A DNA stretch of 64,000 bases from Aplectana chamaeleonis. Lineage: Eukaryota > Nematoda > Chromadorea > Rhabditida > Cosmocercidae. A model generated the notes under the pieces. It was not told where the DNA came from and made no database searches. It saw nothing but the letters and a program-made list of their open reading frames with translations. The stretch is from contig JAPDOI010000121.1 of the NCBI GenBank assembly GCA_029168955.1, forward strand, positions 1,364,001 to 1,428,000. The letters are read 5' to 3'. This document shows, piece after piece, positions 1-11,801 of this stretch. The position numbers were made by a program, and so were the translations under genes. How positions within the stretch are numbered: the first letter of the stretch is position 1; each line of letters starts with the position of its first letter.

Positions 1-1316
1 TGACATTTAGCACAAATCGTGGCGGGACCAGCATCGGAGCAACGGTACTGGTCGTCGTAGCAACAGCTGTCGCGTGTCCGTCGCAGCGACGTGTCACGGA
101 GGGCTGACATACTGCAAATGTGCCGATGCCTGTCGTTGCCACTGTCGCTGAGCAGCGCACTGCGACAGCGACAGATTTAAAGGGCGGGTGGCGGTCGCTG
201 TCGCTGTGCAGAGCGACGCGACCGCGTGTCGCAGATGTGTACCATTGGCCTATAAACGCAGCATAAGCGCGCAGACGCACACGATAGAAGGGAGTAAATT
301 TCACTCCGAAACAGAGGATTCACGCATCTATCAACTAGGTGGTTCTGATAGTGTTCAAAACACGTTTCAGATCTGACCTAAAATTTCCCCACAAAGGCTA
401 ATTGGGGGTACTGATCGCAAATCTGAGGTTCAATGGTCGATTTCTAGGAGTGATTAGCACATTGTGTTCACAGCTCCCACATGGTGAACATTTTTTGAGG
501 GCTAAACGCAACTTTCAACGTTTTCCGAATTACTAGGCTAGATTTGGCTAGGAACTTCTCCGTGCGAGTTATTTGTAAGGGAGAACACAAATTTGACTTC
601 CATTTCTTGATTTTCGAAATATTAATACAGACTACACCAAATGAAGGACATTATACCCACCCTAACAACAGTAAATCTCAGAACATCGACAAATGAACAA
701 CAGATTCGGTTCAGCACCAAAAATACCCCTCATACACAAGTTTTTAGCCAAATCCGAGAAAATTTTCTTTTCGAACATCGAAAAGCTCCGTGTAAGCCAA
801 AAATCATAACATGAATAGGAAAGAGGGAAGTCTCGCCATAACATCTGCTCTCGACCCGTTTGACCACCCACTGAATTAGCCAAGTAGGGTGGGTGCCCTC
901 TACTAACTTGGCTCGGCGCGGGTAAGGCGAGCATTCTTTGATCCTGATTTCGCTTTGTTCAGTAGAGAACTTGTAAATTGTTGAGCCTTTGTATCGAAAT
1001 TTGAAAGGCTGCTTGGGAGCATATGTCACACTTGTTCTTGGTTTTTCGAGGTTCAGACCAAGGCCATATAGCCAAAACGTCAAACCTATAAACGTCTTGA
1101 ATTTGGTTCTACTAACATCAAGCACATACTAATAACAAATCATGCTCAAGATTCACAGAAAGTCGTAAATGGCTCATAACTCAGTTAGGAAAACCGCTCC
1201 GCAGCTAAGGAAGGAAAAACTGAATGCTACATCAGAAAATGGTCTTAAAAACGTATCTATATTTCATTTCAAGTGGCCGTTTTTCCCGAGCATCTTGTCC
1301 TTCTTACGCTCATATG
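1..1316. other. No gene seen
   Basis: The first 250 bases are GC-rich with many GTCGCTGTCGC-like direct and inverted repeats. A 30-bp motif (GAGTAAATTTCACTCCGAAA) at about 290 recurs in variant form at 16800 and 49300. The minus-strand open stretch at 730-1125 matches nothing I recognise. Confidence 0.6.
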
Positions 1317-1324
1317 GTATGTAC

Positions 1325-1779
1325 CAGGGGTGTGCGTTAATGAAAATTATTTTTTTCGTTAACCGTTAATCGTTAATTTTTGAAAAAAAAACCGCGTTAA
1401 TCCGTTAACACGTTAATTTTGCATTTCGTTAACAATTTTGAAAACATTACCTGACCATCACGAAAATCGATAAATAATCAGACGTTCCAAAAAAAAAACA
1501 TGAAACACGTTCCATACCAAACACCGCAGTCCGTACACTCCAAACTTGGAAATCATCCTCATGGATTATTAATACTATCAGCCAGAACAATAAACGAATG
1601 CTCTTCAAGAATAGGAATCCTGACATGCAAAAAAGCATAGATGGATGGAACATTAACGAAATAAAAATTAACGTGATTTCGGAACTTTTTCGTTAACCGT
1701 TAATCGTTAATTTTTGAAAAAAAAACCGCGTTAACCCGTTAATGCGTTAACACGTTAACGTTATTAACGCACAGCCCTG
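1325..1779. mobile_element. Non-autonomous hAT-type element, 455 bp
   Basis: Inverted ends CAGGGGTGTGCGTTAAT and, in reverse, CAGGGCTGTGCGTTAAT, with an exact 8-bp duplication GTATGTAC (1317-1324, 1780-1787). Near both ends are clusters of the GTTAAC/CGTTAA motif, possibly subterminal transposase sites (inference). Confidence 0.88.
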
Positions 1780-1871
1780 GTATGTACTGTCCCTATCGCG
1801 GGAGATGCATAGACGCGAGTAAAAAAAAGGATGATATGCGTTTTCGTGAATACTGTTCTAGACGTACAATA

Positions 1872-2649
1872 CCCGCGCTAAGTTTGTTAAAAACGGGGAG
1901 CTTTTGCCAAACTTGGCAAAAAGGCGTCCGATGCTTGTAACTTTTTTTAACGAATACGTTTTTGGATTCTGAAAATGCTGTCATATCCACAGCTCGAATT
2001 CCTACATAATAATGTGCCTTGTGGACCGAAGTTCCCTAAAATAGCTTCGTTTTTGAGTAAAATTGTTTTTGCGGCCGTTTTACAAAAACGTCGCGCGCGG
2101 CAAACTGCGGCGAAACTTCGAGTAGTAATTGTACACGTAATAGAAGAGAAATCTCTATGTTTCCATCGTGAATTAGATGGGAGTGGGGCTATCTCGAGAT
2201 CTGTGCAGATAGAATTTCCGAAATCCTTCATTAATCGGTCTGGGGCTTTCGCAACAAAAGTTCGACTTTCAGGAAGCTCCCGAGTGTTTAAAAAAGGATT
2301 TCGAAAATTCAATCTGCACGGATGTCGAGATAGCCCTACTCTCATCCAATTCACGTAGAAAACATAGAGATTGCTCTTCTATTACTCGTACAATTACTAC
2401 TCAAAGTTTCGCCGCACTTTTCCGCGCGCGACGTTTTTGTGAAACGACCCCAAAAACAATTTTACTCAAAAACAAAGCTATTTAAGGAACTTCGGTCCAT
2501 AAGGCACATTATTATGAAGGAATTCAAGCTGTGAATATGATAGCGTTTTCAGAATCCAAAAACGTCTTCGTTCAAAAAAGTTACATGCATAGGCCGCTTT
2601 TTTGCCAAGTTTGGCAAATGCTCCCCGTTTTTGCAAAACTTAGCGCGGG
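1872..2649. mobile_element. Foldback element with about 300-bp inverted arms
   Basis: Arms 1872-2170 and about 2355-2649 are near-complementary. The ends read CCCGCGCTAAGTTT inverted, with TA on both sides. Near-identical stop-free readings on both strands (1947-2358) are a by-product of the palindrome and not genes. Confidence 0.8.
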
Positions 2650-3172
2650 TATCCCTCACGCTCATCGGAAATTGATCAAACTTTCATGTTGTAGGGCATC
2701 CCAAATCATATCTGACACATACTCAAAAATGTAGTTTGAATGCACAGCTTTTTTGATAAGTAAAATAATAACCATTTCGCGGTATTACGACAGATTAAGC
2801 CGATTTCCTCAAAACATTGTCATGAAAACTGCAAACCTACAACAGTTATTTGATGTCGTATGACCTTAATAAACCACGGCATGCAATTGCAAGGAAGTAA
2901 GTTCTTTCCGAAAAAAAAATTGATAATGAATTCGGATTGGATATACGAGATTTCGCACCTAGTATGAAATTCGCTTCGACATGAATGAAGAATGGCGAAG
3001 TCCATAGATCAGTGAAGAATAGACGATGCCTGCTCAAAGCATGCCATGAAAAGATCCTGTGGCGAATATTTTGGAGAGATAATTTTTTGAATAAATTGTC
3101 TAATTCCGTCTAATTCTCCTGTGATTTTTTTGAGGACCACTTGCTTTCTTGCAATGACATACATTGCAATTA

Positions 3173-3319
3173 AAGCCTAGCTTGCTGGGATGAGTCCAGG
3201 CGGAGTAAGCAGCGGAGCGGTCGGTCATGGTGAAACATAACACTGATAAGGAGATTTCGACATGATAAGCCCGATAAGCCTTACTTCGACCGGCTCAAAA
3301 TGAGGGATCTGGGCTATTA
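3173..3319 (-). repeat. Short dispersed repeat (GCTCATTTTG family), reverse copy
   Basis: Reverse-orientation member of a roughly 140-bp family also at 25528-25668 and 58776-58917. It contains AGCAGCGGAGCGGT and TGATAAGGAGATTTCGAC, boxes shared with the 178-bp unit. Confidence 0.75.
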
Positions 3320-3950
3320 ATGACCATGATTCAAGGAAATGGCTTTGATTTGGTTAATTACTGTGCAATCACTGTCAAATCTAATTATTAGAAAACTGTG
3401 CATGTTAAATTGAGGTTTAAGTGTGCGTTCATTGTTTTAAGATGCCTACAACCTAATGAAGCTTCGTCACGTTTCGCCGAGATACATAGAAAAACAGCAT
3501 TTGCAAAAATGTGACTTATCATTCGCTCTTACTCGCTACTGTGCGCACAGGGTATAAAACACGGCAACAAAACCACCACACAAGTAGAAATCATCTGCCA
3601 CGCTTTTGCCCAGCAACCTGTCAAGTGAGCAAAAAATATTAAGATTACACAATAACAAAGGATATCTAGAAACCTAGGGTTAAAAAAAAGGCAATCAGAT
3701 TAGGAAGGAAAAAGAACGCCGACGCATCGATTCCAGAGGACTATTGAGTGCGTTCCAAAAATTTCAGTGAATCATAAACTTAGTGGACGACAGGGCTCAG
3801 CTCCGCCAGCTGTTCCCACAATAGAGATGAAAATGTTTCGCAGGGTACACAGCAAAAAAAAACGCCATATGCAAATTCTGCCGGCACTGATTTACACCGC
3901 TTGCGGAATTGAGGGACGACCTTTCATACGGAGGAACTACAGTAAAGCTC

Positions 3951-4080
3951 CTTTCATAGTTTGCCGGCCGACTTCGGACGACTCGTTATCAAATTTGATA
4001 AGTCAAGATAGATGGGATTCATAGGAGTAGGGGGTAGATAGATACTCCACATTCGATAACGAGTCGTCCGACGTTGGTGG
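3951..4080. mobile_element. Small hairpin element (GGACGACTCGTTATC family), copy 1
   Basis: Inverted ends share CGGACGACTCGTTATC; the left flank CTTTCATAGTT is shared with the copy at 59663. Confidence 0.6.
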
Positions 4081-6022
4081 GGCAACTGTGAGGGGGGATT
4101 AAAACAATTCAAAGCGGTGCGACAAAAATCAGTAAATATGGGAAATCTAAAAAAAAAACCTCTGGTGAGGTTTTCATTGGCTTGGTGACGCTTACCCAAG
4201 CCAACTATTGCATGTTATGAGGATGAGCCAAAGTATAATCTACTTGCATCTTGGTATAGTCTACGGCAGCGGAAAAAGGCGGTGGTGCGGTTGCAAACTC
4301 TTCCTAATATATGGTTAGTATCTTATCTCCAGGAAGCCACGTTGTAGCGTTTATCTCGCTAGTTTGGGAGTGGAGCGGTGGTTTCTCCATTTCTACCACT
4401 GCGTTTTATCATAAAGAACCGTTCTTCTTTCATGATAAGGCAATTGTAGCAGCGTCGCGGCTCCCCCCCCATCCAGTGATCGGCGATACTGCAGTCTGTT
4501 TATTGTATCAATCATTTTTCCGGTACAGCTAAGATTGACCGGTGAGTTTTTGTTTCAATCCTCACATTTTCGTTTGTTTTCATTGCTTCCACCGCTTGCT
4601 TCGTATCGATGAAAACAAAAAATCACCAATTACAGCTGTTTCGGGAAAATAAGTGACACCACAAACAGACTACAGTATACTAGGAACAGCACGCAACCGC
4701 ACCACCTCCTTTTTCAGTTGCTGTGGACTGCACATAAAAAATTGCGAAAAAAGTGCGTGGATAAAACAAAGCACTGTTGTCGCCTTTACCTACAGTAATT
4801 CTCCGAAAACTGGAAACGGACTTCATGTTTATGTTCTGCACCTCGAATAACCCATCCGAACGAAGTTTAGGCGAAATTCAACCTATCAAGCCTCAAAAGC
4901 AAGGCCGTACATTCTGTTCACTATTCAGCCATCAGAGGTCGAAAAATAATCCCCACTTAAACTTTACCCAGAAGGTTATTTGGGGTGCTGAACACGAATA
5001 TGACTTCCGTTTTCTATTTTGAGAACGATTTCAGTAGGTGACTGCAGATATACTGCCGTTGCACTTGCAATAACCCATTATAGCCTTTTGAGAGAACGAA
5101 GAGAGAGATTTTGAGAGACTTTTGAAAGAGAAATTTCTCTATATTTCTATTTATATATTGTTTAATATGGTATCCGATAAAAACGAATCTTAACGCCCAG
5201 ATTCAAAAGTGGGAATCGGCGAGAAAGTGTGAGAATTTCGCTTCCGCTGCAGTATCTTGCGCTCTGAATGAAGCGGGGCGAACCAATTCTATAGGTGGTG
5301 CAATTCGCAACATTCCGGGGTGTTGCGTCCAATCGGGAACCTCGCTCCTCCCCCGTTTCACTCGCCTCCTCGGGGGTGTTGATACACGATGGCCACCACC
5401 CGCAATTCTGTTGTTTTCTTCTCAAATGACCGTCTTCTTGCTTGCTTTGATCCCTCTTCACTTTCATTGAAAGTATTTTTGAATAAAAAAAAAACGAAGT
5501 GAAAGCAAAAGAAGTTGATAAACAGTCCCCGTTTCAGCCTTGATGTCCCTTGGAGTACATTTTTCCTTCGCAAAATTTTACCAAGACGCGAATATTGAAA
5601 TTGCTGGTTCGATATTCAAAACTTCTATTTTTCTTTCCATGTTCGTACAAAGAAAATATTTATCAGATATACTATACACGAACAATGTGTCAACCAATTA
5701 ACCATAAAATTTAAGTTCGAGAGAGACGAAATGCTTCGAATACGTTTTAGAAAAACAATACAATTATAAAAATCGGGCTCAGATGTGGCGTATTCAAGTG
5801 ATACTGATGTGAAGAACTTGCCACAATACAGCGCGTAGCATCGGCCACGTTGTTTACAGGTAGGATCTTTAAACCAGTTACATATCTAAAAAACCCAAAG
5901 ATACGAGTTCTGGGAATACTATACAATACAACGCGCTGAAGTACAATTGAAGTACTAACGGTTATCGTCATCGCAAAGGTACGTAGCATTTAGCAACTCT
6001 TCATTTATCCATTGGCATACTT

Positions 6023-6162
6023 TCGACGTGGATCCTAGTGATACTTTGCGTTCTTCATTGAAAGATTTCACAAACTGGGTGCACCTATGTTATAGCATAT
6101 GGCACCGAGTTTGGGCCTACCTTTAATAGGGAACGTAAAGTGCCATTAGGATCCATGTCGAA
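6023..6162. mobile_element. GGATCC palindromic element, copy 1
   Basis: Begins TTCGACGTGGATCC and ends GGATCCATGTCGAA; the centre holds ACCTATGTTATAGCATATGG, shared with the copy at 55296. Confidence 0.6.
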
Positions 6163-7657
6163 TTTAAGTGCAATAGTTAAAGTTTGGGCTACCCGAGTTG
6201 AAGCTGCCTACATAGGTTTTATGGTGTGACAAAGGTCGCATAGCAAATTTCACCTCCGGCTGGCTCTGTACGAGCAATGTAAGCGCCCATTCGTGGATAG
6301 TGTAGACCAGGACAGCATCTGAATTAAGTGTACGGCTAGAGTGTTGCGGTCCTCTCGTTCCAAGAAGGGCCCCAGTATGTAGTCAGGAAAACCAGGTTGC
6401 CGACCTCCATAGAAAGTATTTGTGAGCACGGATTAAGCTCCGCACAGGGCAGAGCGCAAAGCGCTGTCCGTTTTGTGCTGAGCTTACGAAATTTTCGAGG
6501 AGAACACATCGAAGAACACATTCATCAGCGGATGAATACGCGACTTTCAGATTTTAAACTTTGATGAAAAGGCGTCGGCTCCATTTTTCTTTCTCGACCA
6601 CTTTTCCATCTGTTCCGGCAGAAACACTCACCTCCAGTCGATTGTAGTGGACAATATAGGAGATCAAGCAAGCTGAACAGGACGAAATATATGTCCCAAA
6701 AGACAGTTAATCAAAAGAATCGTCCAGTTTATGTGTTTTCAGATACTTCCGCCTTTCGAGGTTGTTATGGTGGAACTTTATATACCGGCGTGCCCTTCAA
6801 AGGCCTGAGAGCGATGCGAGATTAGAACACGAGCTACCCGAACAAGCGCTCAAGCTAACAAGGAATTTTCGATATGCGGATTTGATAATAATGGGGACAT
6901 CTTAAGATCTAGAATTTGCGACGACGTATGATCACGGTTACTCAGGGTTGCGCATGTTAGCAGCCATGAGCAGAACAATAATCCTGCCGAGATGTCGTAC
7001 GTTCGTGCCGTGGCAGTGTGGAGGAAAGAAGACCACCTCCGTGCAAACCGACGTCCGCGAAGAGCGGCTGCAAAGAAGAAGAAGAAGAACAATAATCCAG
7101 ATCGCACGAGCACAACTTCGAAATGGAGAAAAATACCGTTGCGCAGACATAGCTTCACTGTGAACAGCAGACAGTGCAAGATTACATACCTATCCGTGCT
7201 CACAAAGGCATTTGCACGACCATTCGCCGTCGGCAACTGATACAAATCGCTCCTAGTGTTTTCTCACTATTTGGCCGGTCTTCAAAAATAACAAAGTTTG
7301 CTAGCGGTGAAGCTGTGCTAAAATTAATCGATTTAGTACACAATCTTGAGTACAAAAACGAATGAAAGTTGGGAAATAAAAAATAATTAAAAAAAAAGAA
7401 AAAATACGAATAACCTGCCTGCGTGTGTCGCAAGTGGTGAAGTGGTAGGCGACGCTGCAGGCAAGTGAGACATGTAATACGCAATTGAACAAATCATGTC
7501 AAATTGCGTGGTAGTGGCTCTGTTGGAGTCTTTACAAGGTTTGGCCGCGAGCGCAACACTCGCGGAGCTGCTACTCGTATCTACTATACATTGGATCAGA
7601 GGTGAAAATTTTGGAATGATCGGATTTCGGGTTGATCCGAAAAAAACTTTTTTCGAG

Positions 7658-7790
7658 GATTCGGATTTTGGTTTGACTCGAATTTGGCGTTTTTTCGGTG
7701 ATACGGATTTCGGTTCGATTCGAATTTGGCCCTTTATCGGTGATACGGATTTCGGTTCGGACTTGACGTTTTTTCGGTGATTCGGATATC
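7658..7790. repeat. Short 42-bp tandem repeat
   Basis: About three imperfect units of GATACGGATTTCGGTTCG...TTTTTCGGT starting at about 7658, 7700 and 7742. Confidence 0.7.
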
Positions 7791-8501
7791 AAATCGTCAA
7801 AATGTCGAATCATTCGGACGGATATCCGAAAATACCCAATTCGGATCCAATGTATAGTATCTACGCACGCGTGTGAGCAACGTCTTACTGTTAGAGCCTA
7901 AACATCTGATGCCGAACTACTTTGAGTTTTGGAAGTTTCGTAGAGCAATCTCGTTCCAACCTATAAAATTTGGTTCGATACTCCCATCACGGAGGGAAAA
8001 CTATAAATTTGATCACAATTAACTACACAATCAAACAGCATTTCGAAACAAAACGCAGTTTTCTACTCTGCTGGGCTGACCACGGCGGCAGGAAACCATT
8101 TGCCACAATGCTGGATGTCTTTGAAAACAGATCCCAATACCATCGTAAAGCTAAGGGGCTATTGATACCTTTAACCCCCCGCTCTGTCAGAGCGTTCCGC
8201 GCTCTGACAGATTGAGGTGAGTATGAATGAAATTTCATATCTCCCGCTCCGCCACAGCGGTGCCTCTTGAGTGTTTCTTACTTCACTCAAGACTCACTTG
8301 TGAGAAATTTAAAAAAATCCGATAACATATATCTGATAGCATTATCAGTCATTGTTTACCTCAGAACTTCGCAGAAAACTACTGTCTCTCAGGCCTCCAT
8401 CATGGTCGGCCGATAGGCTGTAGCCACCGCGGTCGATACGTATGCAATGCATTGCTTATTCAAATCGAAAGATCCTCCCCCCCCCCCCGATGTGTCCGGA
8501 C

Positions 8502-8744
8502 CAGGGATGAGCGGAACAAAAATATGAAACTTCGGAAATCGATTTTCGGAAAAAGAATTTTTTCTCGGGAATCGGGCGCGAAGCGCCTGAAAATGCGCGG
8601 AATTGCGGTTTTCGGAAAGCGAAACGCGGAAAAATTGAGAAATTATCTGGTGTTTTCTTCCTCCCAGATGACCCGATATTTTCGCATTCCGCAGCGTTTT
8701 TTGCGGTTTTCGGAATGCGAAACGCGGAACTCCGCTCATCCCTG
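8502..8744. mobile_element. Non-autonomous hAT-type element, 243 bp
   Basis: Ends CAGGGATGAGCGGA on both sides in inverted orientation; flanking octamers GTCCGGAC and GTCCGCAC (7 of 8). The interior repeats TTTTCGGAAT/CGCGGAA motifs. Confidence 0.83.
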
Positions 8745-9049
8745 GTCCGCACTGGTCCCGCCTGTCCCGTCCGTGACTGTACCGGTCGATACGTGTGCTT
8801 ACTGAGGTGGAAAATTCCCCCGTAGTGGCCGGAGTGCGCTAGCCTAGTCGATACGCATAAAGCCGACAGCTAGGGAAGGGGGAGGACGGCACAGGAGCAC
8901 TACTCAGACATTGGTGGGGATGTTCCCGAAACGACGACGGAACATCCCTCGAAAAAATTGGAGAACTTCCCCCCGAATCGAGGGGAGACGGAGGGGACCT
9001 CCGGCCAGCAAGTCTTCGCTTGTCCTCCCGATCGCCGGTCTTCCCCATC

Positions 9050-9120
9050 AGGGGTGTGCAGTAAATTTTTTAAAGTGTTTACTGAGGAATTTCTGTCAGA
9101 AAATACAAAAAAAAACGGTA
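9050..9120. mobile_element. Solitary hAT-type left end
   Basis: CAGGGGTGTGCAGTAAATTT resembles the ends of 1325-1779 and 42488-43793. No matching right end was found. Confidence 0.4.
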
Positions 9121-9690
9121 AAATCGGTAAAGTTTCTGAATACTGATTTCTCCTTAAATACTCCGTGGAACCGAACGATTTCCAAAGAACCTTCATGCAA
9201 GGACGAATGTAGTGTCACATATTTGACATGGTAATTCTCTTTCACTGACTCCTAACAACGGAATGCGAACGTACTACAAGAACTTACATCCCGATATGCT
9301 CGATACTCAAGAATCCTTTGGCTTTTGAGACGGGGTTTGCTGTGAAAAATGTTTAACTTTGCCCTATAGTAAAACACTTTGGTTAATCTTCTGGACAACA
9401 GTATCGGGAAAAACCAGTGGGAAACAGGTGAGAAGAATATGAAAACCGACAATTTCGCCAGGACTGACAGGTCGTTTTCATTTGATCTTATGTCTTTGCA
9501 GCAATCTTTTCATTTTTTTTTTGCTAAATTGAAGATCACATCTAAGCCCCCTTTCAGAAAAAAAAACTCAGAAATCTTTTCTATCAAAGCCTTGCCTAAA
9601 ACCGGATGAGGAGAACATTTCTTCCGCTTCCCTAAATCGCAAAAGTGGATTTTTTGGGCTGGAAGGGACTTGACCCGATTCATACTCTTA

Positions 9691-10692
9691 GGGGGGAAAC
9701 TTACTTGGAGCGATGTTATCGCAGTCAGAAGGGTAGTCTATCACTATTCGCCATGCGCGACAAAGGAATCGAGGAGTTGCGGTGAGGTCAGCCGTCGCGC
9801 GCGGCGTTTGCGTGGCAGCTGCTACGCGCGACGGCATCGCGCTCACATCGCGTCTAAACCATAGTTTTTTGAACGATTGCCTGCTATTTAGCGTGGTTCG
9901 CGATGTCATGCAGGGCGCTGCGATGTGAGGACATCGCGGGAGCTTTTTTCTGATGTTTCGTAGTTTCTTCGATTTATCTCAATCTTTCTTCTTTGTATTC
10001 CCTCTTTATTATGTGTCTCATCATGGTCTGTTAACCTATTCACCACCGCACGCTGCAACTACCACTTCGGACCTTTCAAAAATCTAATTCTTTGCCACTA
10101 CGACAAATTTTGTCGAAAAATTGTATTCTCTACGGAAGTCGTGGTCCGTTGACAGCTCTATCATAGCACAATTCTCACTTTTTTGTGTAAAAATAGCCGA
10201 GGCTCAATCAAAAAAAAATCGTTGCGAAAACATTTTCTTGAGCACATTATCAGTGATTGTTCCTTTTAGTGCCATTTCTGAGCTCTTTTAGCAAAAACCT
10301 TAATTCGAATCACGTTCTGTTCATCAGGAAACGTGCCACGACCATGACTACACCTACCGTGACCTCGAAACATAGTTTTTCCTCAATTTAATCGTTTCAT
10401 CCAAAATAGATGCAGCCAAATTCAGTGAATTACATGAACCCCAAAGTCAGTGAATTATTAACGCACAACTCTGAAAAATAAACATCTGCGAAAACCAAGC
10501 AACAGCAAAAATAAGCTCGAAAACTTCTAAAACCCTGCTCTTTCAGATTTGCGCATGTTCGGGTATGGACGCAAAATGGCGTCGAAGTATGGTTTCTCTT
10601 TAGCGCGATGCGATGTGTTGGCGCGATGTACATCGCAGAGCAAATAACATCGCGCGCGATTTTCGTGGCGCGATGTAAGTAAGGTTCCCCCC
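9691..10692. mobile_element. PIF/Harbinger-like non-autonomous element, 1.0 kb
   Basis: Inverted ends GGGGGGAAACTTACTT and, in reverse, GGGGGGAACCTTACTT, flanked by TTA on both sides (9688-9690, 10693-10695). A 3-bp TTA duplication suggests the Harbinger group. CGATGT motifs cluster near both ends. No transposase seen. Confidence 0.65.
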
Positions 10693-10922
10693 TTAAGCGT
10701 ACCGATACGCGATGAGGAGTATGACTTATTGTTAACACAAATGAAGGTATCAAGATCGAATTTTGAAAATACAAACGTTAGAACATCAAAAAAAAAATAT
10801 AAAAACTGAAAGAAAACGGATATCAGTAATGTGGAAATGCTCGTAAAGGTGGTCACTGTGAGTCGTAATAGGGTTTATTCATGCAATTCAGGCGAGAAAT
10901 GGGTCGAGTTAGCCAAAGAAGT

Positions 10923-11801
10923 TAAGCTCTGGTACATCCCTAGTGACCTGTTGATTTCGATTATCACCAGCAGCGGAGCGGAGGGCCCCAGTGAAATATA
11001 ACTAGTGATAAGGAGGTTTCGACGAAAAAGCCACCGCTCCGCGCTGTGATAACCGAAAACAGGAGTTCACTTGGAATTAAACAGAGTCTATGTACATATG
11101 TAAGCTCTGGTACAGCCGTAGTAACCTGTTGATTTCGATTTTCACCAGCAGCGGAGCGGTGGGCCCCAGTGAAATATAACTAGTGATAAGGAGGTTTCGA
11201 CGAAAAAGCCACCGCTCCGCGCTGTGATAACCGAAAACAGGAGTTCACTTGGAATTAAACAGAGTCTATGTACATATGTAAGCTCTGGTACAGCCGTAGT
11301 AACCTGTTGATTTCGATTTTCACCAGCAGCGGAGCGGTGGGCCCCGGTGAAATATAACTAGTGATAAGGAGGTTTCGACGAAAAAGCCACCGCTCCGCGC
11401 TGTGATAACCGAAAACAGGAGTTCACTTGGAATTAAACAGAGTCTATGTACATATGTAAGCTCTGGTACAGCCGTAGTAACCTGTTGATTTCGATTTTCA
11501 CCAGCAGCGGAGCGGTGGGCCCCGGTGAAATATAACTAGTGATAAGGAGGTTTCGACGAAAAAGCCACCGCTCCGCGCTGTGATAACCGAAAACAGGAGT
11601 TCACTTGGAATTAAACAGAGTCTATGTACATATGTAAGCTCTGGTACAGCCGTAGTAACCTGTTGATTTCGATTTTCACCAGCAGCGGAGCGGTGGGCCC
11701 CGGTGAAATATAACTAGTGATAAGGAGGTTTCGACGAAAAAGCCACCGCTCCGCGCTGTCATAACCGAAAACATGAGTTCACTTGGATTGAAACAGAGTC
11801 T
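10923..11801. repeat. 178-bp tandem repeat, five units
   Basis: Units start at 10923, 11101, 11279, 11457 and 11635 (TAAGCTCTGGTACA). The middle three are nearly identical; the first and last are slightly diverged. Each holds an inverted pair around AGCGGAGCGGTGG and CCACCGCTCCG, capable of a stem of about 18 bp. Confidence 0.95.

Larger units (their letters stand above)
4081..8493. other. Intergenic, no gene supported
   Basis: Apart from the GGATCC palindrome (6023-6162) and the 42-bp repeat (7658-7790), I see only short open stretches without family motifs. 6336-6521 on the minus strand reads like decayed coding sequence but I cannot place it. Confidence 0.5.

Noticed and set aside
730..1125. 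131-codon minus-strand open frame
   Set aside because: No recognisable motif and no splice context; possibly a very old retrotransposon remnant, but I cannot support that.
1947..2358. Pair of overlapping plus and minus open frames
   Set aside because: They lie in the arms of a foldback element and mirror each other.
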